Positions 35,096-47,779 of a stretch of 64,000 bases of DNA are shown here, piece after piece. Where the stretch lies: contig CALMXZ010000010.1 in NCBI GenBank assembly GCA_937873495.1, positions 372,001 to 436,000 on the forward strand. Direction: 5' to 3'. The stretch is from an uncultured Trueperaceae bacterium. GTDB lineage: Bacteria; Deinococcota; Deinococci; Deinococcales; Trueperaceae. The notes under the pieces are model-generated. The model saw only the letters and a list, made by a program, of their open reading frames with translations, was not told where the DNA came from and searched no databases. Numbering within the stretch: position 1 is the first letter of the stretch; every line of letters begins with the position of its first letter. The position numbers and the translations under genes are program-made.

Positions 35096-35677
35096 TCAGA
35101 CCTTGGCTGCTCGCGGTGAGGTGCTCTGCGGTTTGTCTTTGTCGAACTCGCCTCGAGGGGCGCCGAGGTAGGGGAGGACCCAGTAGTCGAGCCCGTAGTA
35201 GCCCGCGATGCGCCAGGCGAGGACGAGCCAGGTAGCGAGCAGGAACATGATCGGGTTGGTCGAGAGCGTGCCGGCGAGGAGGAAGGCGGCGTTCATCAGG
35301 CCGCCGAAGAAGGCGGCGGCGCCGGTGAGGAAGCCGACGATGAGAGCGAGCCCGACGAGCACCTCGCCGAAGGCGACCGCGTACGACATGAAGGTCGACA
35401 TGGGCAGGAAGATCTTCTCGATCAGCCAGGCGTACCAACCGGACACGCTCGGGTTGTCGCCCTGCGAGAGGCTGATGGCGCGGTTCAGGAAGCCGCGGAT
35501 CGACGTACCGGCCTCCGCACCGACCCACTTGGGTTCCATGACCTTGTGCCAGCCGGCCTGCAGCCAGAGCCAACCTAGGTAGACGCGGACGACCGTCCAG
35601 AAGGGCGCCATGTACTTGGACGCGAAGATGAACTTGCTGATCTGCGGTTCAGGGTAGTAAGTGGTGCTACGTGCCAT
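35096..35677 (-). CDS. DoxX family membrane protein
   Basis: A 193-residue protein with four hydrophobic segments, as in the DoxX family: VVRVYLGWLWLQAGWHKVMEP, then AYAVAFGEVLVGLALIVGFLTGAAAFFGGLMNAAFLLAG, NPIMFLLATWLVLAWRIAGYYGLDYW. DoxX proteins were first seen as part of a thiosulfate:quinone oxidoreductase in Acidianus, and others take part in redox stress; the role here is unknown. The ATG has GGTTGAGGAGC directly upstream. It stands alone between the cold-shock gene and nagA. Confidence 0.85.
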   Translation of the reverse strand: MARSTTYYPEPQISKFIFASKYMAPFWTVVRVYLGWLWLQAGWHKVMEPKWVGAEAGTSIRGFLNRAISLSQGDNPSVSGWYAWLIEKIFLPMSTFMSYAVAFGEVLVGLALIVGFLTGAAAFFGGLMNAAFLLAGTLSTNPIMFLLATWLVLAWRIAGYYGLDYWVLPYLGAPRGEFDKDKPQSTSPRAAKV

Positions 35678-35713
35678 GCTCCTCAACCCCTTTCACGTGC
35701 CAGTATGCCGGTC

Positions 35714-35722
35714 TGGTAGGCT
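35714..35722 (+). promoter_or_regulatory. Extended -10 promoter upstream of nagA
   Basis: TGG-TAGGCT matches the extended -10 seen elsewhere in the window. The leader of about 100 bases contains a small dyad, AGGAC-GTAT-GTCCT (35745-35758), which might bind a regulator. Confidence 0.4.
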
Positions 35723-35833
35723 CCCCACCAGGGACAAGCGACCTAGGACGTATGTCCTGCACGGGCATAGCGCGCTTCGCCCTTCGCCGGCCCGAGCCGG
35801 GCGGGCGCAGCGGGTGCTGGACGGAGGCACGGC

Positions 35834-37003
35834 GTGAGGACGATCAGAGGGACGGTGGTGCTGCCGGGAGGCGCCTTCGAGGGATCCGTCACGTTCGGGG
35901 AACGTATCGCGGCGCTCGAGGTCGAACGCGAGGCGACCGCAGTGGCGGCGACCGCGGAGGGCGCCACGGCGGCCCCCCTGATCCTCCCCGGGTTCATCGA
36001 CACGCACGTCCACGGCGGCGGTGGCGCAGACACGATGGACGGCGCTGCCGGCGTGGCCGAGCTGGCTGCGTTCCACGCCCGCCACGGGGTGACGACCCTG
36101 CTCCCCACGACCATCACGCACCCTTGGCCTGATGTCGTCAGGGCTCTGCATGGCGTCGCCGACGTGATGGCCGAGCAGGCGGCCGCGCGCGGCGCGGCCG
36201 GCGCGGGCGTGGCCGGCGCCTCGGTGGTCGGCGCGCACCTCGAGGGCCCCTTCATCAACCCGCATCGGCTCGGCGCGCAGCCTCCGCACGCGGTCGAGCC
36301 GACGCCGGAGCTGGTCGAGGAGGCCGTCGGCACGGGCGTCGTCCGCGTCGTGACCATGGCGCCCGAGCTGGTGCATGCGCCGGCGGCCGCCCAGGCGTTC
36401 GCGGCGGGTGGCGCGCGCGTGTCGTTCGGGCACACCAACGCCACGGCCGCTCAGGTGGCGGCGGTGGCAGAGGCCGTGCGCGCGGCGGGCGGCACCGTCG
36501 GTTTCACCCACCTCTTCAACGCCATGACCCAGCTCGGTAGCCGCGAGCCTGGCGCCGTCGGGGCCGCCCTCGCCGACCCGGAGGCGTTCGCCGAGCTCAT
36601 CCTCGACCTCCACCACGTTCACGCCACGACGTTCCTGGCCGCGCACGCCGCGAAACCCGGCCGTCTGCACCTGATAACCGACGCCATCCGCGCTTGCGGC
36701 ATGCCGGAGGGCGTCAGCGAGCTGGGCGGGCAACGGGTCGTGGTGCGTGGGGGTGCCGCGCGGTTGGAGGACGGCACGTTGGCCGGCAGCGTCCTGACCC
36801 TCGACCAGGCCTTACGCAACGCGGTCGGGAGCGGCCTGAGCGTGGTCGCCGCCAGCCGCGCCCTCTCGGCCGTGCCGGCTGCCTATCTAGGGCTGACGGA
36901 CCGCGGGGCCATCGCGCTTGGCGCGCGCGCCGACCTGGTGGTCATGAGCGCCGACCTACGCGTGCTCGAGGTGATCGTCGCGGGCACGCCGGTGGCCGGC
37001 TGA
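35834..37003 (+). CDS. nagA: N-acetylglucosamine-6-phosphate deacetylase
   Basis: A 389-residue amidohydrolase that removes acetate from GlcNAc-6-phosphate in amino-sugar and cell-wall recycling. Metal and substrate motifs: ILPGFIDTHVHGG (His58, His60), HLEGPF with the metal Glu, SFGHTNAT, GFTHLFNAMTQLGSREPG, and LITDAI with the catalytic Asp. Further conserved parts are AGSVLTLDQALRNAV and the C-terminal ADLVVM. The HxH pair makes it more like the Bacillus enzyme than that of E. coli. The GTG has GGAGG seven bases upstream. No nagB or transporter is next to it; the next gene converges after nine bases. Confidence 0.93.
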   Translation: MRTIRGTVVLPGGAFEGSVTFGERIAALEVEREATAVAATAEGATAAPLILPGFIDTHVHGGGGADTMDGAAGVAELAAFHARHGVTTLLPTTITHPWPDVVRALHGVADVMAEQAAARGAAGAGVAGASVVGAHLEGPFINPHRLGAQPPHAVEPTPELVEEAVGTGVVRVVTMAPELVHAPAAAQAFAAGGARVSFGHTNATAAQVAAVAEAVRAAGGTVGFTHLFNAMTQLGSREPGAVGAALADPEAFAELILDLHHVHATTFLAAHAAKPGRLHLITDAIRACGMPEGVSELGGQRVVVRGGAARLEDGTLAGSVLTLDQALRNAVGSGLSVVAASRALSAVPAAYLGLTDRGAIALGARADLVVMSADLRVLEVIVAGTPVAG

Positions 37004-37012
37004 CGGCCTACC

Positions 37013-39433
<2,421 letters not shown>

Positions 39434-39495
39434 GTCTACTCGAGCTCCTCGTTTGGGTCGTGCACCGCCGCCGGCGGCCACACGCGTCGCGCGTA

Positions 39496-39528
39496 GCGCA
39501 AGACACGCACCTTGCGCGAAGCGCAAGG
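39496..39528 (-). promoter_or_regulatory. Alternative hairpins in the glnS leader
   Basis: CCTTGCGC (39510-39517) can pair with GCGCAAGG (39521-39528) around a three-base loop, or seven of its bases can pair with GCGCAAG at 39496-39502. The two structures exclude each other. They lie between a possible -10 (TACAGT on the minus strand, about 39540-39535) and the glnS start, and could form an attenuation switch. Confidence 0.4.
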
Positions 39529-39572
39529 CGCCTACTGTACCGCGAGCGAGGCGTCACCCGCGCTTCGGGGGC

Positions 39573-40463
39573 TCAGCGCAGTATGACGAGGGTGACGAAG
39601 AAGTAGGTCATCGGCAGCGCGACGAGCATGCTGTCGAGCCTGTCCAGCACGCCGCCGTGGCCGGGGAGGAAGACGCCGGCGTCCTTCACCCCGGCCCAGC
39701 GCTTGAGGAGCGACTCGAAGAGGTCGCCCAGCTGCGCCGAGCTGCTCACGAGCAGGCTGAAGAGCAGGCCGTCGTAGACGTTGACGTGCAGCCCCGTGTG
39801 GTCCTCGAGGAGGAAGAGCACGGCGCCCACCACGGCGACGGCGAGCACGAGGCCCCCGATCGAGCCTTCGACGGTCTTGTTGGGAGAGATGGACGGTGCG
39901 AGCTTGCGCCTGCCGAGGAGCGAGCCGAAGGTGAACGCCCCCACGTCGGTGGCGACGACGGCCAACGCGGGCAGCATGATGTACCACAGCCCGAGCACCG
40001 GGTCGGGCGTGTAGCGCAGGGTTATCACGAAGCCGAAGAACCAGGGGATGTAGAGGTAGCCGAACAGGGAGAAGACGACCGCTTGCAGCGAGTTCTCGTT
40101 GGGGTTCGCCAGCTCGAGCGCCACTAGGTAGAGGGCGACGAGCCCGATGAGGGCCTCCCGCCAGCTCACGCCCGCCACCAGCTGCTGCATGCCGGGGTAG
40201 GTGATCGGCAGCGAGGCAGGCAGGGTCAGCACCGTGGCGACCCACAGGCTGCGCTTGCGGATGGGGATGCCGCGCAGGCCGACGAGGGACGTGTACTCCT
40301 GGATGGCCACGAAGCACAAGAAGAGGTAGGCGGGCGCCAACAGCGGCAAGCCCACCCACAAGACCACGAGCGTCACGCCGAACGCCAGGAGGGCCGAGAT
40401 GATGCGCGGCAGATGACCGCGCCCCCGCGCTCGCCTCGTGGTGTCCGAAGCGGACGCGCTCAC
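39573..40463 (-). CDS. cdsA: Phosphatidate cytidylyltransferase
   Basis: A 296-residue membrane enzyme that makes CDP-diacylglycerol from CTP and phosphatidate, the entry to phospholipid synthesis. It has about eight hydrophobic segments and the family signature near the C-terminus: SAQLGDLFESLLKRWAGVKD, then PGHGGVLDRLDS. The GTG overlaps the frr stop by four bases (GTGA), making it the last gene of the rpsB-tsf-pyrH-frr-cdsA operon. In many bacteria uppS lies between frr and cdsA; it is absent here. Confidence 0.95.
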   Translation of the reverse strand: MSASASDTTRRARGRGHLPRIISALLAFGVTLVVLWVGLPLLAPAYLFLCFVAIQEYTSLVGLRGIPIRKRSLWVATVLTLPASLPITYPGMQQLVAGVSWREALIGLVALYLVALELANPNENSLQAVVFSLFGYLYIPWFFGFVITLRYTPDPVLGLWYIMLPALAVVATDVGAFTFGSLLGRRKLAPSISPNKTVEGSIGGLVLAVAVVGAVLFLLEDHTGLHVNVYDGLLFSLLVSSSAQLGDLFESLLKRWAGVKDAGVFLPGHGGVLDRLDSMLVALPMTYFFVTLVILR

Positions 40464-41020
40464 ACCGCTAGGATGTCCGTCTCCTTGGACTTGGCGCGAG
40501 CGTCGATCTTGGCGATGAACTCGTCGGTGAGCTTCTGCACCTCGCCCTCTTGGCGACGTAGGTCGTCCTCGCCCAGGTCGCCTTCCTTCTGCATGGCGCG
40601 CAGGTCGGAGAGGCAGTCGCGACGGATGTTGCGGACCCCGACCTTGGCTTCCTCACCGAGGTGGTGGACGGACTTCACCAGGTCGCGGCGCCGCTCGTCG
40701 TTGAGGGGCGGGACGGAGATGAAGATGCTGTCGCCCTGGTTGCTTGGGTTGAAGCCGAGGTCCGCCTCGAGGATGGCCTTCTCGATGCCCTTCACGGCGC
40801 TCTTGTCGAACGGTGCGATCAGCAGCGTCCTGGCGTCGGGCGTGGAGACGTTCGCCACCTGGTTGAGCGGCACCGTGGTGCCGTAGTACTCCACCACCAC
40901 CCGACCGAGCACGGCCGGGTTCGCGCGGCCGGTGCGCACCGTCGAGAGGTTGGTCTCGAACGCGTCGAGGCTCTTCTGCATGCGCTCACGCGCGTCGTTG
41001 AGGCCGTCAAACATTTCCAC
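40460..41020 (-). CDS. frr: Ribosome recycling factor
   Basis: A 186-residue protein along the whole RRF family: DARERMQKSLDAFETNLSTVRTGRANPAVL in the three-helix bundle, VEYYGTTVPLNQVANVSTPDARTLLIAPFDKSAVKGIEKAI in the second domain, and LGFNPSNQGDSIFISVPPLNDERRRDLVK followed by the C-terminal helix. With EF-G it splits post-termination ribosomes. It lies 78 bases after pyrH and overlaps cdsA in the translation operon. Confidence 0.98.
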   Translation of the reverse strand: MEMFDGLNDARERMQKSLDAFETNLSTVRTGRANPAVLGRVVVEYYGTTVPLNQVANVSTPDARTLLIAPFDKSAVKGIEKAILEADLGFNPSNQGDSIFISVPPLNDERRRDLVKSVHHLGEEAKVGVRNIRRDCLSDLRAMQKEGDLGEDDLRRQEGEVQKLTDEFIAKIDARAKSKETDILAV

Positions 41021-41098
41021 TACCTCCGGGGCCTGCAGGCGCCTTGGAAGAGTAGTTTACCCCGGTCTACCGCGGCGTACCCCGTGCGCCGCCGGCGC

Positions 41099-42434
<1,336 letters not shown>

Positions 42435-42500
42435 CTTGCATCTTCCCTTCGTTGCCACCCGCTAGGGTGGCGCCCACGTCCGGGGGCGAGCGGTGCGCGC

Positions 42501-43328
<828 letters not shown>

Positions 43329-43458
43329 GTTGTTCCTCCATGGCGGGATGTTGAGGTGGATGTCGGTGCGCCGGGCGGTGATGCCTATCACGGCGGTCCG
43401 GCCGCGCCCAAGACAGATGGCCGCGCGGACATCCCGCTGCCGCGGACCAAACCTATGG

Positions 43459-43487
43459 ATTATATAGGAGGACGCCGGCGCAGTCCA
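43459..43487 (-). promoter_or_regulatory. rpsB operon promoter
   Basis: On the minus strand -35 TGGACT (43487 to 43482), a 17-base spacer and a consensus -10 TATAAT (43464 to 43459). The -35 hexamer is exactly the six-base loop of the terminator hairpin that ends the upstream TPR gene. Confidence 0.8.
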
Positions 43488-43498
43488 GCGCCGGCGTC
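43471..43498 (-). terminator. Terminator hairpin of the TPR gene, overlapping the rpsB promoter
   Basis: A perfect 11-base stem, GACGCCGGCGC (43471-43481) with GCGCCGGCGTC (43488-43498), and loop AGTCCA. It begins 34 bases after the TPR gene stop and is followed on the minus strand by a T/A-rich stretch that is also the rpsB -10. Confidence 0.7.
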
Positions 43499-43531
43499 AC
43501 CGATCTCGTGTAGGGGCTCGGCGGCCCGGCG

Positions 43532-44668
43532 TCAGCGCCCGAGGGCCTCGCGCGCGTCCGCGTAGTCGGGGTCGAGCTCGAGGGCGCGTTCGAAGGCGCG
43601 TTTGGCGCTCTCGGCGTCCGTGGCGTTGTTCCGCCGCTGGTACGTCTTGCCGAGCCAGAAGAAGGCGTCGGCGCTCGGGGGCGGAAGGACCGCGCCCTGC
43701 TGGGCGTACTTGACGGCCTCGTCGACGCGCCCGACGGTCAGGTAGGCGCGCGCTAGGTAGGTGTAGATGGGTGGCAGGAAGACGGCGCCGTCCAGGGTGA
43801 CGGCCTTCTCCAGCCACGGCACGCTGCCCGCCACGTCGCCGCACTCGAAGAGCGCGATGCCGAGCTGCGAGACGGGGGAGACGCGGTCCGGCGCGAGGCT
43901 GGCGGCCTGCGACAGCTCGTACTCCGCCGTGCCGCAGTCGTTGAGCCGGTAGGCGATGTTGCCGAGGTTGTTGTGCGCCGCCCAGCTCGACGGGTCGAGG
44001 ACGACCGCGCGGCGGAACGCCTGCAACGCCAGCTCCAGCTCGGAGAGGTCGCGGTAGACGCGCCCGAGGTTGACCTGGACGGTGCTCTTCTCGTTGGCCG
44101 AGCGGGCCGTCGTGCTCGTGTCGGCGCTGACCAGGGTGGCGGCGCGCTCCAAGGTCGTGCGGGCGCCGCCCAGGTCGCCGAGGAGGTACTGGATGACGCC
44201 CTTGGTGTTCTGGACGCGCCAGTCGTCCGGCTTGGTCCGTTCGGCGCGCTGGATGGTGTCGAGCGCGTCGGCCAGGCGGCCGGAGTACGTGTTCGGGTCG
44301 GCCTGATACTGGTTCTGATAGGTGATGGCCAGGTAGATGTTGGCGTCTACGAGGTTGGAATCGGCTGCCTGGGCCGCCTGGAAGGTCTCGATGGCGGCGG
44401 GGTAGGCGCCCTGGCAAGCCAGGGACCGCCCCTTGCCGACGAGGGCGACGGCGTTGTTCGGCTCGCTGCGCAGAGCTTCTTGATAGAAGAACTGGGCTAG
44501 CGCGCAGTCGCCCCTGTCGAGGTAGAAGGCGCCGTTCTCTATCAGGGTCGAGGCGTCAAGGGTCTCCTGATCGGTCCCCTGCGCCGACGCGAAGCCGACG
44601 GCCGCGACGAGCAACGCGGCCAACGCGTGCTTGAGCGAGATGGTGCTCGTGAACCAGGTCCTGATCAA
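43532..44668 (-). CDS. Secreted TPR-repeat protein
   Basis: A 378-residue exported protein with a signal peptide (LKHALAALLVAAVGFASAQ, residues 12-30). The rest is a series of about seven to eight TPR units (for example GDCALAQFFYQEALRSEPNNAVALVGKGRSL, LELALQAFRRAVVLDPSSWAAHNNLGNIA, AKRAFERALELDPDYADAREALG). It should be a periplasmic or surface scaffold for protein-protein contacts; the partner is unknown. Two cysteines recur in repeats (GDCALAQ, ACQGAY) and two more near NDCGTAE and ECGDVAG, perhaps disulfides. The start is TTG, supported by GGAGG six bases upstream. It precedes, but probably does not share a transcript with, rpsB. Confidence 0.88.
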   Translation of the reverse strand: MIRTWFTSTISLKHALAALLVAAVGFASAQGTDQETLDASTLIENGAFYLDRGDCALAQFFYQEALRSEPNNAVALVGKGRSLACQGAYPAAIETFQAAQAADSNLVDANIYLAITYQNQYQADPNTYSGRLADALDTIQRAERTKPDDWRVQNTKGVIQYLLGDLGGARTTLERAATLVSADTSTTARSANEKSTVQVNLGRVYRDLSELELALQAFRRAVVLDPSSWAAHNNLGNIAYRLNDCGTAEYELSQAASLAPDRVSPVSQLGIALFECGDVAGSVPWLEKAVTLDGAVFLPPIYTYLARAYLTVGRVDEAVKYAQQGAVLPPPSADAFFWLGKTYQRRNNATDAESAKRAFERALELDPDYADAREALGR

Positions 44669-45028
44669 CGTGTCCTCCGGAAGACCTCAATGCTGTGCGG
44701 CGAGTCTAACATCGCCCCGAGAGACGGTAGAAACCAGCGAAGCGGCTCTTCGCCCCCCGCCGTCCTTCATCCCGGACATCATCGCCAGACAGTGTGAGAG
44801 CGCCGTGTGCCGTGTGGCGCGGCAAGTCCGGCTGCGCGAAGCCGCGCGGCTACCGACCCGGCCACCGTACCGCCCGCATGGGTCACCCGCGGCCGGTACG
44901 CCGCTTCGCGCCCTTTGGTAGCATGAACGAGTTGTCGTCACGGCCCGCTCTTCGCGGTCTCGAGCCGCCGTCGACCTCGCCTCGTGCCTGCCCGGCGCGA
45001 GCGGGAAGGAAGCAGGTAGAAGCCCCAC
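44669..45028. other. Divergent intergenic region between TPR gene and ctaA
   Basis: About 360 bases without a convincing gene. Two extended -10 elements face outward: TGT-TAGACT on the minus strand (hexamer 44708 to 44703) for the TPR gene, and TGG-TAGCAT on the plus strand (44914-44922) for ctaA. A perfect seven-base inverted repeat, GCGCGGC (44817-44823) and GCCGCGC (44841-44847), lies between them. The ctaA leader would be about 100 bases. Confidence 0.5.
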
Positions 45029-45997
45029 GTGAAAGGCCCATCAATAGCGCTGCTGGCCTGGTCGGCGCTCGTAGGCAACACCATAGTCATCCTCCAAGGG
45101 GCCATCGTCCGGGGCACCGGCTCGGGGGCCGGCTGCGGGAGCCACTGGCCGACGTGCAACGGCACCGTCGTACCCGTCGACCCCTCGCTCTCCACGATCA
45201 TCGAGTTCAGCCACCGCCTGCTCTCGGCTGCGGTCCTCGCGCTGGGCGCCTGGCTGCTGGTCAGAGGGTTGCGCGCCCGTAAGGAGCGGCCCGGTCTGGC
45301 CGCTTACGCGACGCTCGCGTTCGGCTTCCTCGTGCTCGAGGCCCTGATCGGCGGCGCCACCGTGCTGCTCAGGATGACGGGCGAGAACACCTCCGTGGCG
45401 CGCGGCGTGTGGGTGGCCTCCCACCTCGTCAACTCGCTCCTCCTCATCGGCGCCCTGGCGGGGACCGTCGTCTACGCGCGGCGCGACGCCCCCGCTTACC
45501 CCTTGCGCCTCGGCGCGCAGGCGAACCTGACCGTCGCGCTGACCGTCGGGCTCGGCGCCATGCTCCTGGTCATGTTCACGGGCGGCATCGCGGCGATGGG
45601 TAACACCATCTTCCCGTCCGAATCGTTGGCGGCCGGCCTGCGCGCCGACTTCGACCCCGCCTCCCACCTGCTCATCCGCCTGCGGGTGCTGCACCCCCTC
45701 ATCGCCATCGCGGCGGGCACGTACCTGTTCGTGTCCCTTGGGCTGGCCTGGTGGCTGAAGCCCGTGCCTGCCGCCCGGCGCGCGGCGCAGGCACTGCTGA
45801 TCGTCTACCTGGTCCAGCTCGTGATCGGCGTGGCCAACCTCGCCTTCCTCGCGCCGCTGGCGGTGCAAGTGCTCCACCTGAGCGTGGCCGTGGCGGCCTA
45901 TGCCCTCCTGGCCGCCACGAGCATCCAGATCCTCGGCGGGCAACCGGTGCCTAGAGCAGTGCTGCGGGGCGCCGCAGTCGGGAGCGCAGAAGGATGA
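45029..45997 (+). CDS. ctaA: Heme A synthase
   Basis: A 322-residue membrane protein of the COX15/CtaA family that oxidises heme O to heme A for cytochrome oxidase. It has about eight hydrophobic segments. The N-terminal half has TGSGAGCGSHWPTCNG with the paired cysteines Cys36 and Cys43 of Bacillus-type CtaA, and the catalytic ExxHR motif as Glu59, His62-Arg63 in IIEFSHRLLS. Further His residues (VASHLVNSLLLIG, LRVLHPLIA, QVLHLSVA) are placed as heme ligands. The GTG start has only weak ribosome sites upstream. Its stop overlaps ctaB by four bases, so heme O and heme A synthesis are coupled. Confidence 0.94.
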   Translation: MKGPSIALLAWSALVGNTIVILQGAIVRGTGSGAGCGSHWPTCNGTVVPVDPSLSTIIEFSHRLLSAAVLALGAWLLVRGLRARKERPGLAAYATLAFGFLVLEALIGGATVLLRMTGENTSVARGVWVASHLVNSLLLIGALAGTVVYARRDAPAYPLRLGAQANLTVALTVGLGAMLLVMFTGGIAAMGNTIFPSESLAAGLRADFDPASHLLIRLRVLHPLIAIAAGTYLFVSLGLAWWLKPVPAARRAAQALLIVYLVQLVIGVANLAFLAPLAVQVLHLSVAVAAYALLAATSIQILGGQPVPRAVLRGAAVGSAEG

Positions 45998-46920
45998 CGA
46001 CGGACACCGGTGATCACATGACGAACGCTCAGGACCGACCGCGGGCGACGGCGCGCGACTACCTCATCCTCACGAAGCCCAAGGTCATCTCGCTCCTGCT
46101 CCTTACGGCCGTCGGCGCCATGTTCATCGCGGCGGGCGGCATGCCGAACTGGCTGGCGCTTCTCGGCATGCTCGTCGGCGGTTTCATGTCGGCGGGAGCC
46201 GCCGGCGTCTACAACATGGTCTACGACGCCGACATAGACGTGAACATGAAGCGCACGGCCAAGCGGCCGATGGTCAAGGGCTCCGTCACGCCGCGCAACG
46301 CCCTCGTCTTCGCCGTGACGCTGACGGTCCTGTCGTTCGTGGTCATCGCCCTGACGAGCAACGTGCTCGCCGCCCTGCTCTCCTGGGCGGGCATCGCCTT
46401 CTACGTCCTCATCTACACGATGTGGTTGAAGCGCAGCACGTGGCAGAACATCGTCATCGGCGGCGCGGCGGGCGCCATCCCCCCGCTCGTCGGCTGGGCG
46501 GCCGTCACTAACGACCTGAGCCTCCTCGCCTGGATCCTCTTCGCCGTAGTGTTCGCCTGGACGCCCGTGCACTTCTGGGCGCTGGCGCTGATGGTCAAGA
46601 AGGACTATGCCAACGTCGGCGTGCCCATGGCCCCCGCCGTGATCGGCGACCGCGCCACGGTCATGCAGATGGTCTTCTACACCTTCCTGACCATCGTGCT
46701 GACCGTGCTGCCGTTCTTCTTGCACCAGTTCAGCCTCGCCTACTTCCTCGCCGCGCTCGTCCTCAACCTCGTCCTGGCCGTGCGCATGGCGCGCGTCTTC
46801 CAGGTCGTGCGCTCCGGGCGCACGGTCGACCGGGTCACGGCTCTGCCCCTCTACCTGTACTCCATGAGCTACCTGGCCCTGCTCTTCGTCGTGATGGCGC
46901 TCGACCGCGCCATCTTCTAG
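45994..46920 (+). CDS. ctaB: Protoheme IX farnesyltransferase (heme O synthase)
   Basis: A 308-residue UbiA-family prenyltransferase that adds a farnesyl group to heme B. Motif 1 is AAGVYNMVYDADIDVNMKRTAKRPMVKG with the NxxxDxxxD Asp residues and the TxxRP Arg; motif 2 is YTMWLKRSTWQNIVIGGAAGAIPPLVGW. HFWALALMVKKDYANVGVPM is also typical of CyoE/COX10. About nine hydrophobic segments are visible. The ATG overlaps the ctaA stop (ATGA); a second ATG eight codons later is possible. SURF1 follows after 37 bases. Confidence 0.96.
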   Translation: MTTDTGDHMTNAQDRPRATARDYLILTKPKVISLLLLTAVGAMFIAAGGMPNWLALLGMLVGGFMSAGAAGVYNMVYDADIDVNMKRTAKRPMVKGSVTPRNALVFAVTLTVLSFVVIALTSNVLAALLSWAGIAFYVLIYTMWLKRSTWQNIVIGGAAGAIPPLVGWAAVTNDLSLLAWILFAVVFAWTPVHFWALALMVKKDYANVGVPMAPAVIGDRATVMQMVFYTFLTIVLTVLPFFLHQFSLAYFLAALVLNLVLAVRMARVFQVVRSGRTVDRVTALPLYLYSMSYLALLFVVMALDRAIF

Positions 46921-46957
46921 CCGTGGCCGCAGCCGAGACCGCCGGCGGAGCCGGCCG

Positions 46958-47734
46958 ATGAGCTCCAAGCCGGTGCTGCTGCGGGGCCGGTGGTTGGTCG
47001 GTCACGTGCTCGCGCTCGTGATGGTAGGCCTGTTCGTCAACTTCGGCTTCTGGCAGCTGCGGCGCCTCGAGCAGCGCAGGGCGAGGAACGCCGTCATCGA
47101 CTCGCGGATCCATCTCCCGCCCCGGCCCCTGGCCGACGTGCTCGTGCCCGGCGCGGAGGTGCCGGAGTATACGAAGGTCACGGTGGTCGGCACGTTCGAC
47201 GCCGAGCACGAGGTGCTCCTGCGCGGGCGCTCCCTCGACGGGCGACCGGGTTTCAACCTGCTCACGCCGCTCGTGCTCGACGACTCCGCCGGCGAGCGCC
47301 GCGGGAGCGCCGTGCTCGTCGAGCGTGGCTGGGTGCCGTACGACCGCGACTCGGTCCCGGTCACGGACGCCCTGCCGCCCGCCGGCAGCGTGAGCGTCAC
47401 CGGCGAGCTCAGGGCGCCGCAGACGCCTCCCACCGGGCCGCTCGCCTCCATCGCCGCCCACGACCCGCCCGAGGGCGTCCTAGTGCAGAGCTTCTACGTC
47501 GACGTCGCGCGCCTGGCGCCGCAGATGCCATACCCGCTCGTCGACGCTTACGTCGTGCTGAGGCAGCAGACGCCCCCCAACCAGCAGCGGCTCCCCGAGC
47601 CGCTCCCGGCCATGGAGATGGGGGAGGGGCCGCACCTTGGCTACGCGCTGCAATGGTTCGGCATGGCGCTCGTCGGCGCGATCGGCTACGTGTTCCTGCT
47701 CCGCTCGACGGCGCGCCAGAAGACCCGAGCATAG
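46958..47734 (+). CDS. SURF1 family cytochrome oxidase assembly protein
   Basis: A 258-residue protein with the SURF1 plan: an N-terminal membrane helix (about residues 12-32) followed by FGFWQLRRLEQRRARN, a large external domain, and a C-terminal helix (about 232-250) preceded by GPHLGYALQWFGMAL. The motif GFNLLTPL and VERGWVP are also family features. SURF1 helps insert heme a into cytochrome oxidase subunit I, which suits its position after ctaA and ctaB. No oxidase subunit genes follow; the next gene converges. Confidence 0.93.
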   Translation: MSSKPVLLRGRWLVGHVLALVMVGLFVNFGFWQLRRLEQRRARNAVIDSRIHLPPRPLADVLVPGAEVPEYTKVTVVGTFDAEHEVLLRGRSLDGRPGFNLLTPLVLDDSAGERRGSAVLVERGWVPYDRDSVPVTDALPPAGSVSVTGELRAPQTPPTGPLASIAAHDPPEGVLVQSFYVDVARLAPQMPYPLVDAYVVLRQQTPPNQQRLPEPLPAMEMGEGPHLGYALQWFGMALVGAIGYVFLLRSTARQKTRA

Positions 47735-47779
47735 GGTGCCTGGCGCCGCAGGGCGCCCGTCGCCGCCGTGGTCGTGCGG

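Noticed and set aside
44794-45282. A plus-strand frame beginning before ctaA and running into it out of frame
   Set aside because: It is in a different frame from ctaA, Arg/Gly-rich, and stops inside the gene with no domain.
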